From Macrotis lagotis (lineage: Eukaryota; Chordata; Mammalia; Peramelemorphia; Peramelidae): DNA of 64,000 nt. The notes under the pieces are model-generated. The model did no database searches. It was not told the origin of the DNA and was given only the letters and a program-made list of their open reading frames with translations. This document shows, piece by piece, positions 23,093 to 35,378 of this stretch. The stretch lies in assembly GCF_037893015.1 (NCBI RefSeq), contig NC_133658.1, forward strand, positions 145,133,982 to 145,197,981, given 5' to 3'. How positions within the stretch are numbered: position 1 is the stretch's first letter; every line of letters starts with the position of its first letter. Made by a program: the position numbers and the translations under genes.

Positions 23093-24105
23093 CATTTCTA
23101 GCTATTTTCCCATTATATCTCCTCAGACTAAATTCCTTGAGAAGCCCATTGATAATGTTGAAAAGATAACTTTCTGCAGCTTGATACTCTCTAGGTCTTC
23201 GAGGCTATTCTCTATTCTCCTACCTGTAAGGTCATCTTCAGTCTCCTTTACTGAATCTTCCATATTTGTTCCAGCATCAAATAGAAATCCCATTTGGCTT
23301 TTAAAATTCTTCATACTCCAGCCTCCTCCTAACCTTGCCAGTCTTTTTACTCCTCCCTCCCCTCCACGTCCTCCTCCTTACAGTGACACTGCCTTTTTTT
23401 TGTTGTCCCTCGAAGTCCTGACTGAGCATTTTCACTGACTGTCTGCCCAGATCTTTCATTCCAGAATAAGAAAATCAGAGCAGGAAGGTCACCTAGTTCA
23501 ATCCTTTGACAAGTGGTAATTTTGAGAAGACCTCCAGTAAGAAGCCTAGGACACTTTCTGGCATCCCTAATTGTTAGAAGTTTTCCCTGATAGTCACCCC
23601 ACATTTGCTTTTCCCTCTCTCCCCCACTTCTATCCACCACTCCTCAGGCTGCCACCTGAGGTCTACCCAACAAAAAACAAATTTAGTCTTTCTTAAAATA
23701 CTGAAAGAAACATCACTTCTCTCCTTTCCTTCCTCACAATTGAAATTCTGTTCTAATCATTTACTGTTTTCTTTAACCATTCTTGAACCAATCAATGAAT
23801 AATTAATGGTGGTTAAGTGCCTGCTGTGTTCCAGGCTTATGGCTGAGAGGATATGAATACTAGGAACCTCATCCTTTGGTGGTGGGATCTCAGCCTGGTC
23901 CTAGAGGTGAGAGATGGAAGAAAATAAAAGGAACCTTCTTCCTTTGGTGATTTAATAATGAGGATATAAATATTCCCTGCTTGCAAAGAGTTTGTCTTCT
24001 AAAGAGGAAGACAAGTAAGCACATTAACAACATAAACATTAACTGGAACTCTTAGTGACCTGAGAGTAGACTTCGATCATTGTCAACAAGCTGACTATAT
24101 ATTGG
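23093..24105. other. Intergenic stretch with open minus-strand frame and LINE relics
   Basis: The minus strand at 23123-23314 is open for 63 codons (NMEDSVKETEDDLTGRR) but has no splice context or family that I recognise. About 23455-23640 resembles a CR1/L3 3' part, and 23780-24050 resembles L2 (GTGTTCCAGGCTTATGG). Confidence 0.45.
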
Positions 24106-24802
24106 CATAGAGACAGCCAGGCAGTGCAATGGATAGAGCACCAAACCTGGAATCAGAAGGACTTTATTTTGGCATAACATCTCTAGGACTGACAGACCTT
24201 ACCTTTCTCTCTCACTTTCTCCTCTTTCTTCTCTCTTTCCCCCCTCAATTCCCCATATATAAAATAGAAAAAAAAGGAAAAATAATACTTTACCTACCTA
24301 CCTCACAGGATGGATGAGAAGAAAGTGCCTTCTAAATCCCAAAGAGTTAGAAGTGAGTCATTATTATTATAAAGGGTGTGAAGACATGACCTAAGACAGA
24401 GTTGGGTGCCGGATGGGAGAGGCAGAAGATAGGAGCCTGCCAGTCTGGAAGTCCCTCTGAGCATGAATCAACTAGCCTTGGGAGAGGGTTAATTAACACC
24501 AATTTTCTCCACTTGGGGCCTGGGATTTCTTGTGGGACTGAATGTAGGAGGTGAGGAGACCCGGGATTTCAAACCTGCTTTTCAAATCAACCAACACTGA
24601 TTTCACATGCAGTCCACACACAAGAGAACAAATTGTCTGGGTGCTTAGGGAGACAGAAGGTGAAAGGAAAAGGGAATAAGTATTTATCAGTCACCCATTG
24701 TGTGCCAGTACAAAGAGTTTTATTTATATTAACTCATTTGATAAAATAATAAAAAAAAGAAAAGAAATGAGACCCAGTTCCTGTACTCAAAGAGCTTAGA
24801 AT

Positions 24803-25038
24803 TCAATTGTTGTTCATTCATGTCTGACTCTTCATGACTCCATTTGGGGTTTTCTTTGCAAAGATACTGGTTTGCTCTTTCCTCTTCAATTCATTCTACA
24901 GAAACTGAAGCAAACAGGGTTAAGTGACTTGTCCAAGGTCACACAGCCAGTAAGTGTCTGAAACCAAATTTGAACACAGTAAGATGAGTCTTCTGTCTCC
25001 AGGCTCAACACTTTCCTCTGAGCCACCTAATTGCCCCT
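24803..25038 (-). mobile_element. Long-type SINE, antisense
   Basis: CATGTCTGACTCTTCATGAC, CCATTTGGGGTTTTCTTTGC, AAGGTCACACAGCCAG, GAGCCACCTAATTGCCCC. Confidence 0.9.
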
Positions 25039-25184
25039 AGAATCCAGAAGGGGGCATACAAATAACTTAAAAAAATAGAAAAGGCACAATAGTAATTAGA
25101 ACAATAACTTGGATTCATATAGTCTTTGAAGGTGCTTCAAAAAATACCTCAGGGATCCTCCACGTAGGAGTGCAAGAAGACATG

Positions 25185-25405
25185 GAGGTGACAGAATGGG
25201 TAGAGTCAGCCTCAGTTACTAGCTGTGTAACTTTGGGGAAACCATGTAACATCTTTTGGCCTCACTTAACTTTATCTGTAAAATGGGAATAATAGTCTTC
25301 CCCACCCCACCCACCTCAAAGGGTTGTTAAGATTAAAAAAAGTAAGCAAAGCACTTTGCAAACCCTAAGGCTCATTATAAAGGCAAATTATTATTATTAT
25401 TATTA
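25185..25405 (+). mobile_element. MIR/THER-like SINE
   Basis: CTAGCTGTGTAACTTTGGGG, CTGTAAAATGGGAATAATAG and AGCACTTTGCAAACCCTAAG, ending in ATT repeats. Confidence 0.75.
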
Positions 25406-25506
25406 AAGGGAGGATCAGAAAGAGTGCTAGGTGAGAATTTGGATAATGGTAAGTTTTGTGTAGGAGGTAGCAGGTGATCTGGGTCCTGAAGAAAGGGAGT
25501 CTTTTT

Positions 25507-26275
25507 TTATAAAAAATTTATTTATTTTTGAATTTTACAATTTTTCCCCTATTCTTGCTTCCTCCCCCCACCCTCCACAGAAGGCAGCCTGTTAGTCTTT
25601 ACATTGTTTCCATGGTATACATTGATCAAAATTGAATGTGATGAGTGAGAAACCACATCCTTAAGGAAGAAAAGTAAAGTATAAGAGATAGCAAGCTTAC
25701 ATAATACATAAAGTACCTTTTTTTTTTTTGAAATTAAAGGTGATGACTTTGGTCTTCGTTTAAACTCCTCAATTCTTTCTTTGGATACTATTCTCCATTG
25801 CAGATATCCTAAAATTGTCTCTGACTATTGTACTAATGAAGTGAACAAGTCCATCAAGGTTGATCATCATGTTGCTGTTAGGGTGTATGATGTTCTTCTG
25901 GTTCTGCTCATCTTGTTCGGCATGAACTCATACAAGTCTCTCCAGGCTTCCCCAAATTCCTATCCCTCCTGGTTTCTAATAGTGTTCCATAATGTACATA
26001 TACCACAGTTTGTTAAGCCAATCACCAATTCATGAACATTTACTTAATTTCCAATTCTTTGTCACCACCACAGAGCTGCTATAAATATTTTTTGTACAAG
26101 TGATGTTTTTACCCTTTTTCATGATCTCTTCAGGGTATAGACCCAGTAGTAGTAGTATTGTTGCATCAAGGGGCATGCACATTTTTATTACCCTTTGGGC
26201 ATAATTCCAAATTGCTCTCCAGAAAGGTTGGATGAGTTCAGACTCATCCAACCTTTCTGGAGAGCAATAATGTGT
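25507..26275 (-). mobile_element. LINE-1 3' end with fold-back 5' junction and target duplication
   Basis: A minus-strand 5'-truncated L1 tail flanked by AGAAAGGGAGTCTTTTT (25490-25506 and 26276-26292). At its 5' end (high coordinate) lies a perfect 27-bp inverted repeat, 26211-26237 and 26242-26268, with a 4-base loop. Confidence 0.9.
26211..26268. repeat. Perfect inverted repeat (27-bp arms, 4-base loop)
   Basis: The left arm begins ATTGCTCTCCAGAAAGG and ends GATGAGT, the loop is TCAG, and the right arm is the exact reverse complement. The arm is L1 3' sequence, so the right arm is an inverted copy made at the element's 5' junction. Confidence 0.97.
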
Positions 26276-26292
26276 AGAAAGGGAGTCTTTTT

Positions 26293-26735
26293 AAAAATAG
26301 TATTTTATTATTTCCAATTACATATAAAGATGGTTTTCAACAGTCATTTTTGTAAAATTTTGAGTTCCAAATTTTTCTCCTTCCCTGCCTTTCCTCCCCC
26401 ACCCCATGAAAACAAGTAATCTAATGGAGGGTATATATGTACAATCATATTAAATATATTCCCATATTAGTCATGTCTTGAAAGAAGAATCAGAACAAAA
26501 GAGAAAAAACATGAGAAAGAAAAAACAAAAAACAAATTAAAAAGTGAATATAGTATACCCTGGTCTGCATTCAGACTCCATAGTTCTTTCTCTATATGTG
26601 GATGGCATTTTCCATCACAGTCTTTTAGAATTGTCTTTGTTCACTGGAGGAGCTAAGTTCATCATAGTTGATCATCACACAATGTTCTCCTAGTTCTGCT
26701 GACTTCACTCAGCATCAGTTAATTTAAGTCAGAGT
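26293..26735 (-). mobile_element. LINE-1 3' end, second subfamily
   Basis: TTATTTCCAATTACATATAA, GTTTTCAACAGTCATTTTTG and TGACTTCACTCAGCATCAG. Adjacent to the previous element, with a different 3' UTR sequence. Confidence 0.85.
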
Positions 26736-27635
26736 CTTTAAACAGGGGGAAATAGAGAGGAGAGAGGAGAGAGGAAAGCACATCCCAAGCATCAGAGAAT
26801 AGTGTGAGAAAAGACAGGAAGGATGGAAAAGATCAGAATTTCTCCCAGATGGAGAAAGGAGAAGGCACTACCAGCTTTGGGCATTTCTGATTCCATGCCA
26901 AGGTCTAAGGAAAGGGGCACAGTTTGGAAAGAGACAGGGGAAATGAGGTGAAGGCTTAATTCTTAGAAACATTTCACCTGGATTACCTGTATTGGCCTTG
27001 GCAAGCACAAATGTTCCCTTTGTCATTTTAACCACCTGTAGTACTTGACATTAATATTAATTTGGAAGAAAAAAAAATAAAGAAAGGCTATGGATAGTTT
27101 CCAAGTTTTAGACCTCTGAAAGGGGAACCTCCTTCTCTGGAAGTAGGTATTCAGCCCAGAGTAGGGAAAAATCCTCCAGGGACCCAGACCTGGAGATTGG
27201 TTGATGGAAGAAGAATCAGCCCCTGTTAATAAAAGACCCCAGGTCTTCCACCTTTGGTGATTTAATAAATAGATTTCAATGTTCATTTTTAACCCAGAGA
27301 ACATTCTGAAATGACTAAGGAGTTTTCAAAAGTCACAGTCTGTGACAAGAGGAAGGCACCTGCTGAACCCAGAGTCATCTTTTTTGACCAAAGGGCATCA
27401 TTTTTCTAATGGGTTTCATCTTGTTTTTACAGAGAAGTCATTGAAGGATTAGTTAATTCTTCCAGGAACTAAAGCAAAGCCAAAAACTCTCAGAGAATAA
27501 ATGGAAGAGATTTGCTCTTTGCAGCTGGAAAATGTAGTCATCCTGATTCATTAGTCATCTTCCCTTCCCAGGTTTTGCCAAGTTATAGAAAGGTTTGGTG
27601 AAAATCCCTAAGGACAACTGAACTCAGGGTTTTTT
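26736..27635. other. Unassigned intergenic sequence
   Basis: No open frame with splice context and no repeat I can name. Includes an AGAGG-rich purine stretch at 26755-26775. Confidence 0.5.
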
Positions 27636-28058
27636 TTTTAATTAAAGATTTTATTTATTTTGAGTTTTACAATTTTTCCCCTAATCCTACTCCCCCCCCC
27701 CAACAGAAGGCAATTTATCAGTCTTTACATTGTTTCCATGGTACACATTGATCTAAATTGAGTATGATGAGAGAAATCATATCCTTAAGGAAGAAACATA
27801 AAGTGTAAGACATAGCAAGATCAGACAATAAGATATCAGTTTTTTTTTCTAAATTTGAGGTAATAGTCCTTGGCCTTTATTCAAACTCCATAGTTCTATC
27901 TCTGGATACAGATGGTATTCTCCATTGCAGACAGCCCCAAATCATCCCTCATTGTTGCACTGATGGAATGATTGAGTCCATCAAGGTTGATCATCACCCC
28001 CATGTTGCTGTTAGGGTGTACAGTGTTTTTCTGGTTCTGCTCATCTCACTCAGCATCA
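27629..28058 (-). mobile_element. LINE-1 3' end with target duplication
   Basis: ATTTTGAGTTTTACAATTTT to CTCAGCATCA. Flanked by TGAACTCAGG (27619-27628 and 28059-28068). Confidence 0.88.
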
Positions 28059-28179
28059 TGAACTCAGGTTTAAAGTTTTTGGACCTCTTGGTTCCAGGAT
28101 GTCAGAGATGAGCTATTCTGGATTGAATAGAATTCCCTTCTGAGCCTCACAGGATGAGTAGGGGTATTGAATTCGATTA

Positions 28180-28360
28180 CTCAATAAATCAACTAATATT
28201 TATCTTGCACTTATAATACACCAGATACTGTCTAAAGAGCAGGGAATTAAAAAAAAAGGCACAAGACAGTCCCTGCCCTCAAGGAACTTGCAATCTATGG
28301 AGAAGACAACATTCAAACTAATATACACAGAATAAGGCACACACATGATAATAGAAATAA
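28180..28360 (+). mobile_element. L2-like relic
   Basis: CACCAGATACTGTCTAAAGA then CAGTCCCTGCCCTCAAGGAA, characteristic of the old mammalian L2 tail. Confidence 0.65.
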
Positions 28361-29335
28361 TTAACTGAGAGAAAGCACTAGAATTAAGAGGGCTTGGGGA
28401 AGGTTTCTTATAAAAGATGGGATTTTAATTGGGACTTAAAGGAAGCCAAGGGAGTTCATTAGTTGGAGTGGAAAAGGGAGAGTTTCCAGCTATGGAAGAT
28501 AGCCAGAGAAAATGCCAAGAGTAGAGGGATGAAGTTTTTTGTTTGTGGAGCAATTAGACTTGTCTTGCCCAGTTTCAAGAAACTAGGGCTGGGGCAGGAG
28601 GACCCTAGTCAGTGGTAGAACCTGCATCCAGGTCCATGGGCTGTTTGAACCTGAAACCATGGTAGGCAATGTGGTTTAGAGTTCTGAGTTTGGAATTATC
28701 CACCTCCATGAGATTGGCCCTAAAGAATTAAACCAAATTCCAGATATTGTCCTAATAAAAGACAATTTTAGTCTCCAGAGTGGTCTCAAGAAAGTGCAAA
28801 CAGAATTAAGTTAACATACGCATTTATTAAATTTCTCTATGCTTGCTGATTATGCATGCATGGAACCCAGATAGAAGACTTGACCCAAAATGGAGTTCTA
28901 GGGGGTGATATTTCTACAATTTCACTATCAGAAGGCAGGATCTGAAAAAGCTGCCTGAGGAGCAGACCCTGAGCAAACCACTTGACCACTGTCAGACTTA
29001 GTTTCCTCAATTGTAAAATGGGGTTGACAGTAATAGCTACTGCACAGTGTTGTGAAGATCAAACTAGACAATATCTATAAAGGATATTGTACAGTGTCCT
29101 TTCCCAAATCAGTTGCTTCTCTAAGGAGTTTTAAAAATTAATAAAAAGTATTTTGTAATTAATAATCATTATTCTCTTCCACCTCAATCCCTCCATAAAA
29201 AAAGAAAAAGAAAAACTTGTAATGAATAGTCATAGTCAAGCAAAACAAATTCTTCTATCAGCTCGATGTGTATTCTCTGTCTCTCTGTCTCTTTCTTGCT
29301 TGCCCCTCACCCTCCTATCCTTCTTACCTAGCTGA
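28361..29335. other. Intergenic stretch with MIR-like relic
   Basis: 28950-29100 resembles MIR (CTTAGTTTCCTCAATTGTAA). The rest is unassigned. Confidence 0.5.
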
Positions 29336-29341
29336 TATAAT

Positions 29342-29690
29342 CAGTGGCCTGAGTTCAAATCCAGATTCAGATACTAACTAGTTATATGACCCTGGACAAG
29401 TCACTTAACTGTTTATCTCAGTTTCTTCATCTATAAAATGAGTTGATGAAGATGGTAAACCACTCCTGTATCTTTGTCAAGAAAACCTCAGGGGCAGCTA
29501 GGTGGCACAGTGGATAAAGCATCAGCCCTCAAGTCAGGAGTACCTGGGTTCAAATCTGGTCTCAGACACTTAATAATTACTTAGCTGTGTGGCCTTGGGC
29601 AAGTCACTTAACCCTATTGCCTTGCAAAAAACCCCCAAAAACCTCAGATGAGATCATGAAAAGTCAGACAGAACCGGTTCTATCTGTTTA
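29342..29690 (+). mobile_element. Long-type SINE split by a younger SINE
   Basis: TGAGTTCAAATCCAGATTCA, GGTAAACCACTCCTGTATCT and AAGAAAACCTCAG are interrupted at 29492, then resume as ATGAGATCATGAAAAGTCAG. Confidence 0.9.
29492..29637 (+). mobile_element. Short SINE nested in long-type SINE
   Basis: Near-consensus copy. The target duplication AAAACCTCAG (29482-29491 and 29638-29647) lies inside the host SINE, showing that the short family was active after the long one. Confidence 0.94.
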
Positions 29691-30215
29691 TCCAATGATA
29701 ATTTTATATATAGACATCTTTATGTATATTATATACTGTATGTATATTTGCATTTTAGGTCTATCACCCCTCTATTAGGAAGTTGGCACACACTTTATCA
29801 TCAGTCCTCTGAAATCATGGTTGGCATTTGTACTGATTACATTCTGAGAGGAGTAAGAAACAAATGTACCTCTATAGGCATGTGCAAAGTAATTTAAAAC
29901 CGAAACAAGATATTGGAAGGCACTAGGAGGCATCTGAGCTGAATTTTAAGGCAAATTGGAGATTTTAAGAAGCAGAGGTAAGAAAGGAAAGGGAGAATTT
30001 AAAGTTTAACTAAAAGTCAGTACAAAGAAAGAAATGGAGGATGGAGTCTAGCATGTCAGGAGCAGGTAAACAATAAAGTGTATGGAAGGGAATACTGTGT
30101 TGGTTGGTTCTTGTCCTTCATTATTGAAGAAGGCCAAAATGTAAAGAGGGCTGCAACGTAAGACAGGGAGTGCCAGGACATATGGAATTTTAAATGTCAA
30201 ATTGATGATTTTTTA
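29691..30215. other. Unassigned intergenic sequence
   Basis: AT-rich, no recognisable gene or repeat. Confidence 0.5.
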
Positions 30216-30216
30216 A

Positions 30217-30361
30217 ATTTTTTTTTATTTATTTAAGGCAATGGGATTAAGTGACTTGCCCAAGATCACAGCTAGATAATTATTAAGTGTCTGAGATCAC
30301 ATTTGAACTCAGGTCCTCCTGACTCCAGAGCCTGACTCCACTGTGCCACCTAGCTGCCCCC
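30217..30361 (-). mobile_element. Short SINE, antisense
   Basis: GGCAATGGGATTAAGTGACT to CACCTAGCTGCCCCC. Probable flanks AATTGATGATTTTTT and AACTGATGACTTTTT. Confidence 0.9.
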
Positions 30362-31150
30362 CAACTGATGACTTTTTATTGGATCTTAGAAGTAATAAGG
30401 AACTATTATAGTTTACTGAGGAAAGGGTAATAATCAGATCTATGCTTTAGGAAAATCATTTTATTGGCTGTCGTGGAGAATGGATTGGTAGAGAGAGAAA
30501 TTTGAGGCAAGGACTGTGCTAACCTTTGGGGATTTATGACTAGGAGACCAATTTGAAGGCTATTGTAATAGTCCAGGGAAAGGTGTAGAGGGTCTAAAGT
30601 AGCTGATGGCTGTGGAGGTAAAAGAGAAGAGATGTTATAGAGATAGAAACAAAAAGATTCATCAGAGTGAGCCAGGGTGAGAATGAGGAATCAGAGATGA
30701 CACTGAGCTTGTGACCTTGAGTCACTGTGAATAGGGAATGTGGGAAGAAGAGAGGGTTTTTGTGGGGGAAGGGTAATGGGTTCTTTTTGGGATGGGTAAA
30801 TTGGAGATGTCTATGGTACATCCAGTTCAAAATGTCCAGCAGGCAGCTGGCAATGTGGGATGGGAGCTCAAGACACTAGGGTTGGATTTATAGATTTCTT
30901 GATCATGAATGCATGAGGACTGTTTAAATCATCAAGTAAGAGTATAAGGAGAAAAGGTCCCAAGAGAAAGCCATGGGGGATATCTACATTTGAGGAAGCT
31001 GGGTGTTGAAGTGGTTAGAGTGCCGAACTTAGCTCATACCATAGCTCATAGGTATTTGGCATTTCTACTTGGAGTTAATCTCATGAGTTTGGAAAGTTTA
31101 ATTTCTGAGTTGGGTGCTGACTCTCCCCAGGGGAGATGAACTGCAACAGC
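30362..31150. other. Unassigned intergenic sequence
   Basis: No gene recognised. A small SINE-head fragment lies near 31005-31045. Confidence 0.5.
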
Positions 31151-31151
31151 A

Positions 31152-31345
31152 CATTCTTTTTTTAATTTGTTTTTTTTCAATGCAAAGGTAATTTTCAACG
31201 TTCATCTTTCTGTAAGATTTTGAGTTTCACATTTTTCTTCCTCCCTTCCTTCCCTTCCCTCTCCCCATGACAGTGAGCAATCTGATATAGGTTATACTTG
31301 TCCAATCATGTTTAATATATTTCCATATTAGTCAAATAGTATATC
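31152..31345 (-). mobile_element. LINE-1 3' UTR fragment
   Basis: TTTTCAACGTTCATCTTTCT and AGCAATCTGATATAGGTTAT. Confidence 0.8.
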
Positions 31346-31562
31346 CTTTAAAGAGAGCTACCATCAGTAAGATTTTCCTGAGACCTAGAGATCTATCTGA
31401 AAGCCATGGCAAGGTGAACAGTAGATACAGATCTTGTGAGTTCCTTAGACAGTACAGGTTCAAGGTGAATTTGAAATAGCAGTCACAGCTGTTGAAGAGG
31501 TACCTTCTGGTTGAGCATGACTATAATGGGTCATTTGTTTTATGTTTCTGTATTTGCTACTG

Positions 31563-31801
31563 AAGGGGCAGGTAGGTGGAGCACTGACTAGAAAATGAGC
31601 ATAGAATCAGGAAAACCTGAGTTCAAATTTGATCTCAGGTATTTGCTAGCTATGTGACCTTGGGCAAGTCACTTAACCCTATTTCCCTTAGTTTTCTCAT
31701 CTGAAAAATGAACTGGAGAATGAAATGGCAAATCACTTCAGGATCTTTGCCAAGAAAAGCCCAAGTGGGGTCATGAAGAGGGGACACAACTAAACAACAA
31801 C
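31563..31801 (+). mobile_element. Long-type SINE
   Basis: GGGGCAGGTAGGTGGAGCAC, GACCTTGGGCAAGTCACTTA, ATGGCAAATCACTTCAGGAT, AAGTGGGGTCATGAAGAG. Confidence 0.92.
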
Positions 31802-33060
31802 ACTTCACCAATAAATACTTAAGAGACTTTTGTGTGTTAAGCACTTGTCCAGTATCTGATATCCATATTACACCCTTTCAAGATGGGTTCCCAACATCCC
31901 TGTAGAGATTGTAGACATTTTTACAGAAGATTGGAGAAATGAGCCCTATGTAAAAAATTTCCCCTGGAGCTGCTCTGGGGTAGACAATTAGCAGGACAGA
32001 GAAATCAGAAAAGTTCGGCCTGTTCCTCCTCCCACTTGGAGTCAGCCCCAGCCCTTTCTAGGATGAATCTGGGTGAAGTCCAGAGCTGAACCCCATGTGG
32101 GAGGGGACGACAGGTCCCATGTTAAAAGGAAAGAGTGGTCTAGATGATCTCTCAGGTCTCTCCTAGGTCTAAATCCTTTGATCCTAGGGCCTAGGCCTAT
32201 CAGTAATAAACAGTACACACCTGTAATAGAAGGCACATCTATTACTGAGGACCTGCTGAGTGGTGAGCAGTTTATCACCAGGGTGGCTATAGGATGATGC
32301 TTTTTAGTCATATTATCTCTTGAAGACCATCTCTTTAATCATGGAGAGTTTACAAATCACAGTGGGTGGAAGGAATGCTTACACCAATAAAATCAACATT
32401 GTGAAAAAGAAAGAATGATTTCTTTGCAAGCAGGAGCTTGGAATCAAATCCCAGCTCTGCTGCCTAAAAATTGTGCAATCTTGGAAGGTTACTTCTCCAG
32501 ACCTCAGTTTTCTTGTCTGTAAAATGAAAGAAGGGGTTGAATTAAGGGCCATTTACTGTCCCTGACTAAATGAGGGCTATTTTGTGAGTTCTAAATATTT
32601 TAAAATGAAAAGATGCTCAATTTTTCCTATCCATTTCATTTCCTACATTTGGTGACAAAAACCTTTCCAAATGAGTTGGGTAGACCCTAGGCAGGTCAAA
32701 AGGAAAAAACAAAAAATGAATCCCCAAGACTTAAATGTCCAAATGAGACTTATTGATTTATTAAAGGATGTTCTGTTTATTTTAAAATTAAGTTTTTTTC
32801 CAATTAACAAGTATTTTTTTTCTCTCTACCACTCACCCACTCTCTATTTAAAAAAAAAAAAAGAAAAATAGAACAAAAAACAAATCCCTCACTGCTGACC
32901 AAAGACAGGAGGCTGTTCTATATCCTTTGAGTTTGTTTTTATCCTTTGATGAACAAGATCCCTTCTCAGTTCAGCTTTCTCTTCCTTTAGTACAGGGAAT
33001 ATCACACCTGTTAGGGGTGCTTCTTTTCTTTGGGGGGTCCCCAGACACCTAAATAAGTTT
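31802..33060. other. Intergenic stretch with L2/MIR-like relics
   Basis: 32430-32560 is MIR-like (CAAATCCCAGCTCTGCTGCC). The remainder is unassigned, with no convincing exon. Confidence 0.5.
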
Positions 33061-33065
33061 TTTAT

Positions 33066-33119
33066 TACTTTTATTTATTGTATTGTTTTATTTATTTATT
33101 TATTTATTCATTTATTCAT

Positions 33120-33154
<35 letters not shown>

Positions 33155-33155
33155 T
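33066..33155. repeat. TTTA tetranucleotide microsatellite
   Basis: About 20 TTTA/TTTATT units with two CATT interruptions. Followed by an L2-like tail (GGCACTGTGTTAGAGATGCA). Confidence 0.97.
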
Positions 33156-35190
33156 AATCAGGCACTGTGTTAGAGATGCAAAAAACAAATAAGCAACAAA
33201 ACCAAAATGGTTTCTACTCCCAAGGAACTTACATTCTAAGATCTGGAAGGAGAGGACAATAGGGCAATGATAAGGAAACAGAGCAATTGTGAGAGAGAAT
33301 TGAGTTGGGAGTGAAGTATGCTGTAACTTTGTCCATCTCAGTGGTCCCCACCTAGGATTCATCAGTCTGGAGAACAGACCCCAGGCATAGGCATCTGGAG
33401 GTGGGCAAGGGTCCTGGAGAGGAGATGGGACAGTCCAGGAGCTGAGGCCCAGAGTGGTTGACTGCTGGGGAACCCAGGCCCAATCTGTTACCTCTCCTAG
33501 CTCTCTACACTTTAGGACTCTGTCACTGGTCGAAAGGACAAAGGAAAGCGAAGCTGCCTTTAGAATTGTTCTCCTAGAGAGAATGTGCCTTGCCTTTCGC
33601 AGCCTTGGCTGGGCTTCTGAGGAATTCTCCCCTGCCTAGGAGGTCATGAGCTCATAGAAAGGACAAAGGTGCCAAAGTTTGTTCATGGCCTCAATTTCTG
33701 ATTTAACTCCTAGCTCTCCTATGCCAACCTTTGAAGCGTGGTTTCTTCATCTTTTTGTGTGAATCATGGACCCCTTTTGGGGGGTGAAACCCCTAAATAA
33801 AAGAAAACAAAACATAGGATTACAACTGTGGGAGTATAGTGAATATAGTTATTGATCTAGTCACACGTACATAAAACATCACCATGTCGGTGTCTTCCAG
33901 ATTAGGAACCCCTCAGTCATACAATAGATATAACAAGTAGGCTAACATTCACTCAGGACCTGACTTTATTCACGGCTTCCTTCGTACATTGGAGATGGGC
34001 CAGCGAACATAGACTAATCACAAAACAGTGGACCAACCCTGCTAATTTGTAGGCCCCTCTAGCTCTACATTAAGGATCATGGATCATTAAAGCATGGGAC
34101 TCTGTGGCAGAGGCTTGGGGTCAGGGAGGGGAGATCAGGCCAAAGGGACAAAACAGGAGGTCGGTGGTGTTTGAATCAACAGGGCCCCGATGGAGGTGAG
34201 GCTCTTACAGAGCTGGTCACTTTAACCGTGGGGCTTGAAGGGAAGAACAGAGCCAGCTGGGCCTTGGAGCTGCAGGGGGTGGGAGGTGTCAGGTGTTTCC
34301 AATTGCCTGGGCTTATTTAAGAGAGTCTGCTGTAGTCCCGGAGGGCACTGGTCCCGTGAAATGGTAGAGGATGACCTGGGCGGGAGGGTTGGTGATGGGA
34401 GGCCAAGGCTGGAGAACAAGTGGGAGTGGCCGGACCTAGTTGGATGTCACGTTAAGACCTGGGAAGGAGAGACTGTCGGGTCACTTTGTCTTTCAAATTG
34501 GCTGAAATGTGTACCCATGGGGCTGGGCAAATGTGGCCCTGGGGAACCCTGATCCTCGGGCCCCTGAATTCTTCTCAAGACCAACTCCTCCCCCTTCTCC
34601 TTTGCCACACACATGGGATCTGGAAAGAAGTGTGAGGAAAGGTTGTAAGTTGAGACTGTCTCGTTTGGGGTGTTTGAGTCATGTTTTTGAGCTCCTCTTG
34701 AGAGAAGGCCAGGGAGGCATAGCAAGTGTGTGGGCACTGTGACACCTGGGGGAAAGTTCAAGTACACAAGGGTCCATGGTTAGGGGTGGGAGGGGGAGAT
34801 TCAGGGGAGGCAAGAACTTGACCTGAAGTTCCTCGGGGGAATCCAAAAATAGGATTAAAATGCAGGCAGAGACCATCTAGGCAGAACTGAGCAGAGAGGG
34901 AGACGGGCAGAACAGGATGTGCTCTTGAGGAACAAGAACTGTTAAATGACAGCTTTGGCTAACTCGGAGCAGGGACCCAACTAGGAATTTTTATGAGGGA
35001 AGATGTCCCTTAGGATACTAGGGTGAGGCCACATCTGGAGTAGCAGTTGCAAAAGGTAGGGTGAGCAAGAGTTGTAGTTCTTGTACAAAGTACTATCAGC
35101 ACCCTCAAAATATAACACCTGGTCAAAGTTCTACTGGCCCTGCCCTAGTTACACCCTAGTTTCCCTAAGGCAGTTATTGTCAGGATTTTC
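33156..35190. other. Least repetitive intergenic stretch
   Basis: Moderately GC-rich and low in SINEs, the most unique-looking part left of SLC20A2. Open frames exist on both strands (for example 34235-34552) but none resembles a known protein or has paired splice sites. 33730-33910 contains a remnant similar to the GGTTCTTAACCT-type repeats at 39.2 and 41.2 kb. Confidence 0.5.
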
Positions 35191-35206
35191 TTTTTTTGTT
35201 TGTTTT

Positions 35207-35355
35207 TTTGTTTTGTTTTTATAAGGCAATGGGGTTAAGTGATTTGCTCAAGGTCACACAGCTAGGTAATTAAGTGTCTGAGGCCAAATTTGAACTCAGG
35301 TCCTCCTGACTCTAAGGTCAGTGCCCTTTCCACTTTGTCACCTAGCTACCCCTAT
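35207..35355 (-). mobile_element. Short SINE, antisense (first arm of inverted composite)
   Basis: GGCAATGGGGTTAAGTGATT to CACCTAGCTACCCC, followed by TATTATCAGTACTGAAAGAC, the same spacer as at 12.05 kb. Confidence 0.92.
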
Positions 35356-35378
35356 TATCAGTACTGAAAGACAATAGG

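Noticed and set aside
23123-23314. 63-codon minus-strand open frame with acidic composition
   Set aside because: No family recognised, no splice or promoter context, and it sits among old LINE-like relics.
34235-34767. Overlapping 105- and 106-codon open frames on both strands
   Set aside because: No similarity to a known protein, no paired splice sites or initiation context, and equal openness on both strands in moderately GC-rich DNA suggests chance.
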